A stretch of DNA of 15,207 bases from JBBRHF01 sp038223055 (GCA_038223055.1 JBBRHF010000101.1:1-15207), one strand, 5' to 3'; positions 6,672 through 13,199 are shown, counted from the first letter of the stretch. Made by a program: numbers and translations. The notes: generated by a model not told the origin, from the letters alone.

Positions 6672-6893
6672 GTGAAGATCACCACGACGTTCCACCCCGC
6701 ATCTCCCGCAGCCACCGTGCTCGGCATGCAGGGCAGCGCTCTGTCCGCGCTCGGCGACATCTTCTTGGTCTGCCCCATGCGCAGCGCCCACGTTTCGGTC
6801 CCGACGCTCGACGCCTTCGGTGTCGTCCCGACGCTCGACGCCTTCGGTGTCGTCGGCGTCTCGGGGATCCGCTCCTGGAGTCCACCGGTCTAG
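6672..6893 (+). CDS. whiB7 leader uORF (73 aa)
   Basis: This upstream ORF lies in the whiB7 5' leader. GAGGAGG (6657-6663) is eight bases before the GTG at 6672, better than the in-frame GTG at 6663, which overlaps that site. The product begins MKITTTFHPASPAATVLGMQ and ends SGIRSWSPPV. It resembles no enzyme and probably acts through being translated. Residues 43-60 are an exact duplication (VPTLDAFGV twice). The last quarter of the ORF forms one arm of an antiterminator that competes with the terminator 26 nt after the stop. In mycobacteria and Streptomyces (wblC), uORF translation controls whiB7 attenuation: ribosome stalling by antibiotics or amino-acid shortage lets transcription continue. 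The same role here is inferred from the matching layout. Confidence 0.8.
   Translation: MKITTTFHPASPAATVLGMQGSALSALGDIFLVCPMRSAHVSVPTLDAFGVVPTLDAFGVVGVSGIRSWSPPV
6798..6851 (+). repeat. Exact 27-bp tandem duplication inside the whiB7 uORF
   Basis: Two identical 27-bp units (6798-6824 and 6825-6851) start with GTCCCGACGCTCG. Each encodes VPTLDAFGV in the uORF frame. There are no differences between copies, so the duplication is recent or maintained. It adds nine codons before the antiterminator arm. Confidence 0.95.
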
Positions 6894-6931
6894 GTCACCA
6901 CCCTTGCCGGCACCTCTAGGCCGCGGAACCC
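6864..6931 (+). promoter_or_regulatory. whiB7 antiterminator (alternative RNA hairpin)
   Basis: The uORF end can fold onto the terminator's 5' arm. GGGATCCGC (6864-6872) pairs with GCGGAACCC (6923-6931) at 8 of 9 positions. CCTGGAG (6874-6880) pairs with CTCTAGG (6914-6920) at 7 of 7, including one G-U. That gives 15 pairs interrupted by one A-A mismatch and a 1x2 internal loop; the loop holds the uORF TAG. GGGATCCGC recurs exactly in the terminator 3' arm (6938-6946), the mark of two mutually exclusive folds. Ribosomes reaching the uORF end would block this fold and favour termination. Confidence 0.75.
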
Positions 6932-6962
6932 GAACCCGGGATCCGCGGCCTTTTCAGTTTTT
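6919..6962 (+). terminator. Intrinsic terminator (attenuator) before whiB7
   Basis: A perfect 9-bp stem, GGCCGCGGA (6919-6927) with TCCGCGGCC (6942-6950), can gain an inner CCC/GGG helix (6929-6931 with 6938-6940). It is followed by TTTTCAGTTTTT (6951-6962). This is the only stem with a good T-tract I saw in the window. It lies between the uORF and whiB7, so it ends leader transcripts unless the antiterminator forms. Confidence 0.88.
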
Positions 6963-7008
6963 CTGCCCACAAGCGCCTCAACAACTGGTCCACCAGGAGG
7001 TGACCGAG

Positions 7009-7305
7009 ATGCAGCTCGCAGTCCTCGACCACGTCTCGGACGTGTTCGCCGCGCCCGAGCAACTCGATGTGGAACTTCCGTGCCGGGTCAACGACCCGGA
7101 ACTGTTCTTCGCCGAGTCGCCCGCCGACGTCGAGCACGCCAAGTCGCTATGTGCCACCTGCCCCGCCCGGCTTCCCTGTCTCGCCGGCGCTCTCGAGCGC
7201 AGCGAGCCGTGGGGAGTCTGGGGTGGCGAGTGGCTCGTCCAGGGAGCTGTCGTGCCACGCAAGCGTCCGCGTGGCCGTCCCCGCAAGACCGAGGTCGCCG
7301 CATGA
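7009..7305 (+). CDS. whiB7: Transcriptional regulator WhiB7 (WblC), antibiotic-response activator
   Basis: This is a 98-aa Wbl-family [4Fe-4S] protein that binds the primary sigma factor and activates intrinsic drug-resistance genes. The cluster ligands are C25, C48, C51 and C57 (SLCATCPARLPC). The family turn is EPWGVWGGE (66-74). The C-terminus has the WhiB7-specific AT-hook RGRPRK (88-93) in a basic stretch (RKRPRGRPRK), which other Wbl proteins lack. I chose the ATG at 7009 because AGGAGG (6995-7000) lies eight bases before it; the frame is open further upstream but that DNA is the leader. A short stem (CTGGT and ACCAG, 6985-6996) touches this ribosome-binding site. The gene sits next to uvrD2 as in mycobacteria. 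Control is by its own AT-rich promoter and by the leader attenuator. Confidence 0.96.
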   Translation: MQLAVLDHVSDVFAAPEQLDVELPCRVNDPELFFAESPADVEHAKSLCATCPARLPCLAGALERSEPWGVWGGEWLVQGAVVPRKRPRGRPRKTEVAA

Positions 7306-7574
7306 ACGCGCCGACCACGCCGACCACGCCGACCAACGAGATTCGCTCGCACACCGCGGCGCGGATCCCGTCCGATCTGTACGACGAAGCGAACAGGAGT
7401 CATGAGATGAAGCTCATGTCGGAGAACCTGGCGCGCGCGCAATCCGCGTCGCGCCTGGAGCGAGCCCGAGAACGTCACCGGCAGGCACGCCTGTCGGCCG
7501 CCGTTCGGGCCCAACAGCGCGCCGAGCTCGACGTCGCGCGGGAACACACCCGGATCTTTCTCGCCGGCCGCTAG
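7302..7574 (+). CDS. Small helical protein coupled to whiB7 (90 aa)
   Basis: The ATG overlaps the whiB7 stop (ATGA, 7302-7305), so translation is probably coupled and the two genes share the antibiotic-induced transcript. I do not recognise the family. A low-complexity N-terminus (PTTPTTPT, from a 9-bp repeat at about 7311-7337) precedes a long, highly charged helix from about residue 34 to 84 (EMKLMSENLARAQSASRLER, continuing through RARERHRQAR and AQQRAELDVAREH), likely a coiled coil. There are no cysteines, signal peptide or membrane helix. A later ATG at 7407 would keep only the helix and could be the true start. Function is unknown; the context suggests a link to the WhiB7 response. Confidence 0.65.
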   Translation: MNAPTTPTTPTNEIRSHTAARIPSDLYDEANRSHEMKLMSENLARAQSASRLERARERHRQARLSAAVRAQQRAELDVAREHTRIFLAGR

Positions 7575-7576
7575 AA

Positions 7577-7670
7577 GCATCCCCCGCATCGGGATGCCAC
7601 GACCATGCCGCGCTTCCCTGGGAGGCGCGGCATGATCGTGCCCGGGGCCGCGCTTCTCGCTGAGGCGCGG
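7577..7670 (+). terminator. Array of three hairpins after the whiB7 operon
   Basis: Directly after the small gene's stop there are three hairpins. First: GCATCCC (7577-7583) with GGGATGC (7591-7597). Second: a 20-bp imperfect stem, 7598-7617 with 7621-7640, with one mismatch, one G-U and a 3-nt loop. Third: 7648-7656 with 7662-7670. No T-tract follows. A termination or mRNA-stability role for the whiB7 transcript is inferred. Confidence 0.5.
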
Positions 7671-7687
7671 CATGATCGTGCCCGGGA
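7608..7687 (+). repeat. 40-bp tandem repeat, two copies
   Basis: The units 7608-7647 and 7648-7687 both begin CCGCGCTTC and share GAGGCGCGGCATGATCGTGC plus the following CCGGG. They differ mainly in the hairpin loop. I saw no further copies in this window. The unit looks like a small palindromic intergenic repeat. Confidence 0.8.
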
Positions 7688-7730
7688 TGGGGGATGGCTA
7701 GCGGGGGAAGCACTGGGCAAGGGAGCCGGA

Positions 7731-8639
7731 GTGGCGCAACGGGCGACGGTCGAGGTCGCAGGTCAACGGCTGGCTCTCTCCAACCTGGACAAAGTGCTCT
7801 ACCCCGAGACCGGGTTCACCAAGGGTGAAGTGATCGACTACTACGCCCGGATCGCGCCCGTGCTGCTCGCGCATCTGGCCGATCGGCCGATGTCCTTCAA
7901 GCGCTATCCCGACGGGGTCGAAGGCAGCGGGTTCTTCGCGAAGAACGCTCCTCGTGGGACGCCGGACTGGGTGCGCACCGTGCGGCTGCCGGCGCCGGGC
8001 AGCACGCTGAACCGGGAGGCCATCGACTACGTGGTGGTCGACGGACTGCCGACCCTGATCTGGGCGGCCAACTTGGCGGCGCTCGAACTGCACGTTCCCC
8101 AGTGGACGGTGGGACCCCGTGGCGCGGTGCGTGGCGCCGACCTGCTGGTGTTCGACCTCGATCCGGGCGCCCCAGCGGGCATCGTCGAGTGCGCGCAGGT
8201 CGCCCGTCTGCTCCAGGAGTCGTTGGCCGAGGATGGCCTGACGGTCTACCCGAAGACGAGCGGCTCCAAGGGGATGCAGGTCTACGCCGCGATTGCGCCG
8301 ACCGATCCGGCGCGCACCTCGGCGTACGCGCATGAGCTGGCCAAGCGGCTCGAACGCTCGCATCCGGAACTGGTCGTCTCGCGGATGGCCAAGAACGTGC
8401 GTGGTGGCAAGGTCCTCGTTGACTGGGGCCAGAACAACGGTGCGAAGACCACCGTCGCGCCTTACTCGATGCGGGCGCGGCCGAACCCGTGGATCTCGAC
8501 GCCTCTGCGGTGGGACGAGGTCCGCGGCGCGGCAGGCCCGGAGGACCTGCGCTTCCAGGCGGCTGATGTGCTCGAGCGAGTGCAGGCGTACGGCGATCTG
8601 TTCGAGCCGTTGCTGGCTCCGGGGCCGCCGCTGCCGTGA
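7731..8639 (+). CDS. ligD: LigD-type DNA polymerase/primase domain protein (non-homologous end joining family)
   Basis: This 302-aa protein is the size of a stand-alone LigD polymerase domain (archaeo-eukaryotic primase fold), which adds nucleotides at DNA ends in end joining. The N-terminus has LSNLDKVLYPETGFTKGEVI and DRPMSFKRYPDG. The catalytic acidic motif FDLDPG is at 141-146 (D142, D144). TSGSKGMQVY (176-185) is the nucleotide-binding motif with Gln where many members have His. RGGKVLVDWGQNN supplies the third Asp (D231), and TVAPYSMRARPNPWISTPLRW is the usual end. No ligase or nuclease domain is present, and no Ku gene is in the window. I chose the GTG at 7731 because the frame upstream runs through the palindromic repeats; the ribosome-binding site is weak. 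It may act with ligases encoded elsewhere. Confidence 0.88.
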   Translation: MAQRATVEVAGQRLALSNLDKVLYPETGFTKGEVIDYYARIAPVLLAHLADRPMSFKRYPDGVEGSGFFAKNAPRGTPDWVRTVRLPAPGSTLNREAIDYVVVDGLPTLIWAANLAALELHVPQWTVGPRGAVRGADLLVFDLDPGAPAGIVECAQVARLLQESLAEDGLTVYPKTSGSKGMQVYAAIAPTDPARTSAYAHELAKRLERSHPELVVSRMAKNVRGGKVLVDWGQNNGAKTTVAPYSMRARPNPWISTPLRWDEVRGAAGPEDLRFQAADVLERVQAYGDLFEPLLAPGPPLP

Positions 8640-8753
8640 CGGGCCCGCCGGGGGGTGAGCACGTGTGGACAGGTGCGGGCTGTGGAGATCGTGGTGCTCC
8701 TAGCCTGATGAGGACCCGGCCGGTCGGCGTGCCGGCGACAGATTGGTCTCACG

Positions 8754-9071
8754 GTGCGACTGCTGGTCGAGGACGACGCCATCGTCTCGGGCGCGGACAG
8801 AGCCATGGCGGCCTCGCTCGCGGCGGCGGACCTGGCCGGTGCGACGGGACGGGCGGGGGCGCAGCCGCGCCGCCTCGACCCTGCCCCGGGCCACGAGGCG
8901 GCTGCCGGCCTGGCGGAGTTGACGGAGGCCTGTCGGGCTGCGCTCGAGCTCGTCGCTCTCGATCTCGAGCTGGTGTCGGGGCTGATGCGCCGGGCTGCGG
9001 CCGTCTACGGCGCGGTCGAGCGTGCGGTCGCGGCGTCCCTCCTGCGCGGCGCTTGGAGAGCCGGGCGATGA
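8754..9071 (+). CDS. Small helical protein, EspC/WXG100-like with YxxxE motif
   Basis: This protein has 105 aa. The C-terminal half is one long helix (LAELTEACRAALELVALDLE, then LVSGLMRRAAAVYGAVERAV). The end of that helix carries Y85-x3-E89, the YxxxD/E export signal seen in type VII secretion substrates. The spacing resembles EspC-family proteins, whose helix ends in a similar AAxxYxxxE pattern. The N-terminus is MRLLVEDDAI. The GTG start lacks a good ribosome-binding site; an ATG at 8805 is an alternative. Its stop overlaps the next gene's start (ATGA at 9068-9071), so the two are coexpressed. I infer a secretion partner or chaperone for the downstream hydrolase. Without a profile search this stays moderate. 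Confidence 0.6.
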   Translation: MRLLVEDDAIVSGADRAMAASLAAADLAGATGRAGAQPRRLDPAPGHEAAAGLAELTEACRAALELVALDLELVSGLMRRAAAVYGAVERAVAASLLRGAWRAGR

Positions 9072-10804
9072 GCGCGGCTGAGCTGTTCCCTGACCCGACC
9101 GACGGACCCGGCCCGGTCCGCGCGGTGGCAGCCGCGTTGCGCCGGCTGTCCGACCGGTCCGCCGTCGTGAACCAGGCAGCCAGGGCTGCCGCAGCGACGC
9201 TGGGTCCGGCCTGGCAGGGCCCCGCGGCCGAGTCTTGCCGGACCGAGCTGGCCGCTGCGGCTTCGCTGGTGGCGGCGTCCGCGGGTCCGCTTCGCGAGGC
9301 GAGTCAGGTCGTCGACCGATATGCAGACGCGGTGGCTCGCAGTGGCGACGAGGTCGTGGCGGTTCGCTCGGCGTACGAGTCGGATCGCCAAGCCCACACC
9401 CGGGAGATGGATCTCCTCGTCGCTCGGGCTGGCCGATCCCTCGCCCGGAGCATGCTCGTGGCGAACCTGTGGTCCCGCGAGCTCGGCGCGATGGACCGTC
9501 ACCATCGGCGCTATGCGCAGATCTGCGACGATCTGCGGCGCTCCGCTCGGGCCGCAGGGCGCAGCCTGTCGACCCTGGCCGCGCAGGTCGTGCCCAGCGC
9601 GACGGCCGGAGGGACTCCCGTGCCCGCGATCGAGGGTTCGTTGGCCATCCTGCCGCTGTTGCGATCCGAGAGGTCTCGCTGGGTGCCCGAGGTCCCCGGC
9701 GCGACGCCGCCGCTGGGTGCGGCGCCGGGGGCGGTGCGCGCGTGGTGGTCACTTCTCACGACCCGTGAGAGAGCCCGGGCGGTGGCCGCGCATCCGGCAG
9801 TTCTCGGGAGCATGGACGGATTGCCCGCTGTCGCACGCAGCGAGGCCAACGAGACCGTGCTCCGGCGGATGCTCGCGGGTTTAGGCAAGCCCGGCGGGAC
9901 GAGGATCGGCGGTGGCCCAGTGATGGTCAACGCCCTGGCCGTGGCCGCGGAGTTGCGTCGGGCCCGCCGGGGGACAGACCCGCTGACCCGTCGACCGGTC
10001 ACGGCGCACCTGCTGGTCTTTGCGCCCGCGGCGTTCGACGGCGAAGGTCGCGCCGCGATCTCGGTGGGCGACCTCGACACGGCCGACAACGTGGCGGTGA
10101 TCGTTCCCGGGCTCAACGCCAGCTTGCGCCGGTCGTGGTCGACGCTGGTTTCCAGCGCGGCCCGGATCACTGCAGCGGGGCGGCGGGCAGACCCGAGCAG
10201 ATCGACAGCGACCATCGCCTGGATGGGCTACGACGCACCCTCGTGGACGCAGGCAGTCGGGCGCGCGTCGGCCGAGCGGGGAGCCGACCTGCTCGAGCGC
10301 GACCTCGTGGGTTTGCGCGCAGCGCGCGCCTCCCCGCCGCACCTGACCCTGGTGGGTCACAGCTACGGCAGCACGACGGCCGGTGCGGCGTTGCGCGAGC
10401 GGGCCACCGGGGTCACCGACCTGGTTGCCCTGGGCAGCCCGGGCATGACCGTCGAGCGGGCCTCCCGGTTGCACCTGCCCGGTGCGCACGTCTTCGTCGG
10501 CAGCGCCAGCCGTGACCCGGTCGGCTACTTCGACCGGTTCGGCAAGGACCCGAGCCACGCGTCGTTCGGGGCCGTCCGCTTCCGGGCGGAGGACCGCCGC
10601 CGGTCCCGCTGGCGGATGGACGTAGATGATCACCTGCGCTATTTCGACCCCGGGGGGGAATCCTTGGCGAACATCGCGAGGATCGTCGTGGGCGACTACG
10701 ACGACGTGACCCGGGCGGCCTATCGCGGGGAGGCGCCGCTGATTCCCGACGGCATCGGGCTCGACCCGGAGGCTTACCGTGAGCCCGCCCGCGATGTGGG
10801 GTGA
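9068..10804 (+). CDS. WXG100-like N-terminus fused to DUF1023 alpha/beta hydrolase
   Basis: The protein has 578 aa. Residues about 15-110 are two Ala-rich helices around a W49-Q50-G51 turn, the layout of WXG100 type VII secretion proteins. The C-terminal domain (about 320-560) is a DUF1023-type alpha/beta hydrolase. It has the nucleophile elbow GHSYG with S432, a probable acid D483 (SRDPVGYF), FGKDPSHASFGAVRF, and a probable catalytic H522 followed by YFDPGGESLANIARIVVGDY. Before the domain, VAVIVPGLNASLRRSW forms an oxyanion-type strand and turn. No classical signal peptide is present. The start is set by the ATGA overlap with the upstream gene; a longer frame from 8636 runs through that gene and is rejected. 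Substrate is unknown; an exported lipase or esterase, or a toxin, is possible. Confidence 0.8.
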   Translation: MSAAELFPDPTDGPGPVRAVAAALRRLSDRSAVVNQAARAAAATLGPAWQGPAAESCRTELAAAASLVAASAGPLREASQVVDRYADAVARSGDEVVAVRSAYESDRQAHTREMDLLVARAGRSLARSMLVANLWSRELGAMDRHHRRYAQICDDLRRSARAAGRSLSTLAAQVVPSATAGGTPVPAIEGSLAILPLLRSERSRWVPEVPGATPPLGAAPGAVRAWWSLLTTRERARAVAAHPAVLGSMDGLPAVARSEANETVLRRMLAGLGKPGGTRIGGGPVMVNALAVAAELRRARRGTDPLTRRPVTAHLLVFAPAAFDGEGRAAISVGDLDTADNVAVIVPGLNASLRRSWSTLVSSAARITAAGRRADPSRSTATIAWMGYDAPSWTQAVGRASAERGADLLERDLVGLRAARASPPHLTLVGHSYGSTTAGAALRERATGVTDLVALGSPGMTVERASRLHLPGAHVFVGSASRDPVGYFDRFGKDPSHASFGAVRFRAEDRRRSRWRMDVDDHLRYFDPGGESLANIARIVVGDYDDVTRAAYRGEAPLIPDGIGLDPEAYREPARDVG

Positions 10805-11507
10805 GGACCGGTGGCCGCGCGAGAGTGTGCTTGACGTCTTGCGCGAGCGGGGTCCGACGGGCGTTCGGGTGGTCGGGTTGCGTGGCGGGTCAGCGGCTGC
10901 TGGCGGCGGGTCAGCGGCTGCGGGCGGCGGGTCAGCGGCTGCGGGGGGCGGGCCGGTTGCTGTGGGCGGCGGGCTGGCCGGGGTGGGGGCGGGGGTGGCG
11001 GCTTCCGGCCTGCCGGACGCCCGGATTCGGGTCCCGGGGGTGCGACCCGGGTTCGGCGCAGCGGGCGCGGCGCGCCTGGCCCGGGCGGGGACCCTCTCGA
11101 TCGCCGACCCGCTGCTTCACCGTCTCGCGCGGTCCGTCGACCGCCCGGTCACAGCCGCGGGGGAGTGGATCGCCGCTGACCTCGACCGACCGGTGTGGCG
11201 CTATGCCGTCACCGCCCGGCTCGAGCCCGCGGCGACCGGGCCTCGCGCCGCCGCCGGCACCTTCCGGGCCGAGGTGCTGGCGCTGGTGCGCTGCCAGGGA
11301 CTCTGGCTGCGCGGGGACGAGTCGCCGCACGGGCCGCCCCGTGTCCGGCTCGATGTCCCCGCCGGTGACGTCGACGTCATGGTCACGGCCGGCGGGAGCG
11401 AGGGGGTGGTCTTCCTCGAGGTGATGGGCCTCCGTGTCGACGTCGGCGACCTCGGGCTCGACGATGCGTTTCGGGAGGTGGAGATGATGAGATACGACGC
11501 CGGTTGA
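10779..11507 (+). CDS. Unknown protein with Gly-Ala repeats, third gene of the hydrolase module
   Basis: This 242-aa protein belongs to no family I recognise. I chose the GTG at 10779 because GGAGG (10768-10772) lies six bases before it inside the hydrolase gene, giving a 26-bp overlap; an ATG at 10794 is possible. Residues about 37-75 are a flexible Gly-Ala-Ser linker. The rest looks like a folded domain: ADPLLHRLARSVDRPV, then beta-rich segments (RYAVTARLEPAA, FRAEVLALVRCQGLWLRGDE, VRLDVPAGDVDVMVTAGG, VVFLEVMGLRVDVGDLGLDD). There is no signal peptide or membrane helix. Close overlap with the hydrolase gene implies a shared job, perhaps as an immunity or accessory protein. That is inference only. 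Confidence 0.65.
   Translation: MSPPAMWGEDRWPRESVLDVLRERGPTGVRVVGLRGGSAAAGGGSAAAGGGSAAAGGGPVAVGGGLAGVGAGVAASGLPDARIRVPGVRPGFGAAGAARLARAGTLSIADPLLHRLARSVDRPVTAAGEWIAADLDRPVWRYAVTARLEPAATGPRAAAGTFRAEVLALVRCQGLWLRGDESPHGPPRVRLDVPAGDVDVMVTAGGSEGVVFLEVMGLRVDVGDLGLDDAFREVEMMRYDAG
10888..10950 (+). repeat. Three 21-bp tandem repeats in the Gly-Ala linker
   Basis: Units at 10888-10908, 10909-10929 and 10930-10950 begin GGTCAGCGGCTGC and differ at one or a few bases. They keep frame and encode GGSAAAG-type residues, making a linker whose length could vary in 7-residue steps. Confidence 0.85.
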
Positions 11508-11574
11508 ACGGTCCGCTCGCGGCCGCTCGCCCGGCAGGGCGTTGGTCGGGTCAGGATGGGGGCCGGTCAACGTC

Positions 11575-11588
11575 GACCTGATCAGGTC
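11575..11588. promoter_or_regulatory. 14-bp perfect palindrome, candidate operator
   Basis: GACCTGATCAGGTC is a perfect palindrome. It lies six bases before the ribosome-binding site GGAGG (11594-11598) of the zinc-ribbon gene. Its position would suit a repressor site, but no regulator is identified and one instance could be chance. Confidence 0.35.
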
Positions 11589-11605
11589 CGATCGGAGGTT
11601 CTGTC

Positions 11606-11782
11606 ATGGCGGACGACGGGGCGAAGGTCGCCTGCGCGCTGTGTGGTGCGGCGGCTTCGCGGCTCCCGCTGACGGGGAGCACGTCCGTCGAGCGGGGCGG
11701 TCGCAGCGTGACCCACTGCGACCGGTGCAGCCGGGAGAAAGTTCGCTCCATCGCGGGGCGGCTGGACCCGGAGTGGTGGTGA
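11606..11782 (+). CDS. Small zinc-ribbon protein (58 aa)
   Basis: GGAGG at 11594-11598 is seven bases before the ATG. The product begins MADDGAKVACALCG and ends RLDPEWW. Two knuckles, C10-x2-C13 and C38-x2-C41 (VACALCG and THCDRCS), make a treble-clef or zinc-ribbon fold likely. A basic helix (SREKVRSIAGRL) follows. The family is not recognised. It converges on the ABC1 kinase gene with only 40 bp between them. Regularly spaced cysteine pairs and a good ribosome-binding site support a real gene despite its size. A nucleic-acid or protein-binding role is possible; nothing shows which. Confidence 0.7.
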   Translation: MADDGAKVACALCGAAASRLPLTGSTSVERGGRSVTHCDRCSREKVRSIAGRLDPEWW

Positions 11783-11822
11783 GACCGGCCCCATCCGGGG
11801 ACGCGTCGGCCCCGTCCGCCTG

Positions 11823-13199
11823 TCAGGCCGGCCGTTCCGGCCGTTTCGTTGTGGCCCGCGGCGCTTTCGCGGCCGGACGCTTCCGCCGGCCCAGGACGAA
11901 GCCTGGCAGCCAGGTCTCCAGTACGTCGCGCCACGCGGCTCGCGCGTGCAACTGGCACAGCACCCCGATCGAGCCGGCCGTGACCCGGTGGATGAGCAGG
12001 TAGTCGGGGGGCAGGTTGAGCTGGAAGCCGGTGCTATACGCCGGTGACCGGGGGTCGGCCACGCGGGTCGCCTGGGTGCGCAGCCACGCACGGGTGAACT
12101 GGAAGTGGTCGGCCCGGATGGGCTCGAGGACCGGACCCAGATAGTCGAGCAGGCGCTGCGCGTCGAGCTCGATCGCCGGTCGCACGAAGCCTTGCTCGCG
12201 CAACCCGGCCAGCACGGTCGCTGCGTCGCCCTCGAGCGCGGCGCGCAGCAGCGGGCCGATCGGCTTCGGCAGCCCGTCGGGCAATCGGTTGACGGCGCCG
12301 AAGTCCAGCACGGCGAGCCGGCCGTCGTCGAGCAACCGGAAGTTGCCGGGGTGTGGGTCGGCGTGCAGCAGCCCCGCCCGAGCGGGGCCGGAGAACAGCA
12401 GCCGGGACAGCAATAGCCCGGCCCGGTCGCGCTGCGGCTGCTCCCCCGAGGCGATGATGCGCGACAAGGGGGTCCCGTCGACCCACTCGCTGACGAGCAC
12501 CTGGTCGGCGGAGGCCACGATCTTCGGCACGAACAGGTCCGGGTCGCCGTGGTAGGCCGTCGCGAACGCGGTCTGGTTGCGAGCCTCCAGTTGGTAGTCG
12601 AGCTCCTCCGCCACCCGCGCCTTGAGCTCGGCCACCAGCGGCTTCGCGTCGAGGCCCGGCACGAGCAGGCCGACTAGGCGGCTCATCCGGCCGATCTGGT
12701 TCAGGTCCGAGAGCAGGGCCTCGCCGGCGCCCGGATATTGCACCTTGACCGCCACATCCTGCCCGTCGGCCCACACGGCCCGGTGCACCTGCCCGATCGA
12801 GGCGGCGGCGGTGGGACGGTCGTCGAAGTCGCGGAAGTGCTGGCGCCAGTCGTGGCCGAGCTGGCGGGCGAGCACGGCGTGCACGGTGCGGGCCGGCAGC
12901 GGAGGCGCCGCCTCTTGCAGTCGGGTCAGCGTCTCGCGGTAGGGCCCGGCAAGGTGCTCGGGCATCGCCGCCTCGAACACCGACATGGCCTGGCCGAACT
13001 TCATCGCCCCGCCCTTGAGCTCGCCCAGCACCCGGAACAGCTGTTCGGCAGTGCGAGTCTGCACCTCGGCCGCCACCAACTCGGCCGGGCGGCCACCGAG
13101 GCGCCGCCCCAGTCCGAGGGTCGCCCGACCGGCGTAGCTCAGCGGCAGGCCAGCCAGCTTGGCGGAGCGAGTGACGGCGCGACGAGGCAGGTCGGACAT
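11823..13199 (-). CDS. ABC1/UbiB-family atypical kinase (AarF-like)
   Basis: This 458-aa protein matches the ABC1 (UbiB, ADCK) kinase-like family and M. tuberculosis Rv3197 by place and type. Motifs in order: the family-specific KxGQ, KFGQ (67-70, in GGAMKFGQAMS); the Ala-rich loop AAASIGQVHRA (131-141) replacing the Gly-rich loop; the ATP-binding Lys in VAVKVQYPG (149-157); the catalytic loop HADPHPGN (279-286); and DFG (299-301, VLDFGAVNRLP). Bacterial members support quinone or other lipid metabolism; the role of this branch is unclear. In mycobacteria Rv3197 lies beside whiB7 and has been linked to macrolide resistance. I chose the ATG at 13199 (MSDLPRRAVTRSAKLAGLPL) over a TTG at 13250, whose extra residues look non-coding. 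No transmembrane pair is obvious. Confidence 0.92.
   Translation of the reverse strand: MSDLPRRAVTRSAKLAGLPLSYAGRATLGLGRRLGGRPAELVAAEVQTRTAEQLFRVLGELKGGAMKFGQAMSVFEAAMPEHLAGPYRETLTRLQEAAPPLPARTVHAVLARQLGHDWRQHFRDFDDRPTAAASIGQVHRAVWADGQDVAVKVQYPGAGEALLSDLNQIGRMSRLVGLLVPGLDAKPLVAELKARVAEELDYQLEARNQTAFATAYHGDPDLFVPKIVASADQVLVSEWVDGTPLSRIIASGEQPQRDRAGLLLSRLLFSGPARAGLLHADPHPGNFRLLDDGRLAVLDFGAVNRLPDGLPKPIGPLLRAALEGDAATVLAGLREQGFVRPAIELDAQRLLDYLGPVLEPIRADHFQFTRAWLRTQATRVADPRSPAYSTGFQLNLPPDYLLIHRVTAGSIGVLCQLHARAAWRDVLETWLPGFVLGRRKRPAAKAPRATTKRPERPA

Noticed and set aside
7605..7730. Longer LigD-type start at the ATG at 7605
   Set aside because: The added residues come from the palindromic 40-bp repeats and do not resemble the family; family sequence starts just after the GTG at 7731.
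8636..9067. N-terminal extension of the DUF1023 hydrolase (722-aa version)
   Set aside because: The extension overlaps the 105-aa helical gene in another frame, has Arg/Gly/Pro-rich non-coding character, and the ATG at 9068 fits a normal ATGA coupling.
11827..11845. Possible terminator for the zinc-ribbon gene (CGGCC and GGCCG stem then TTT)
   Set aside because: The stem is only five pairs, the T-tract is short, and it lies within the ABC1 coding end.
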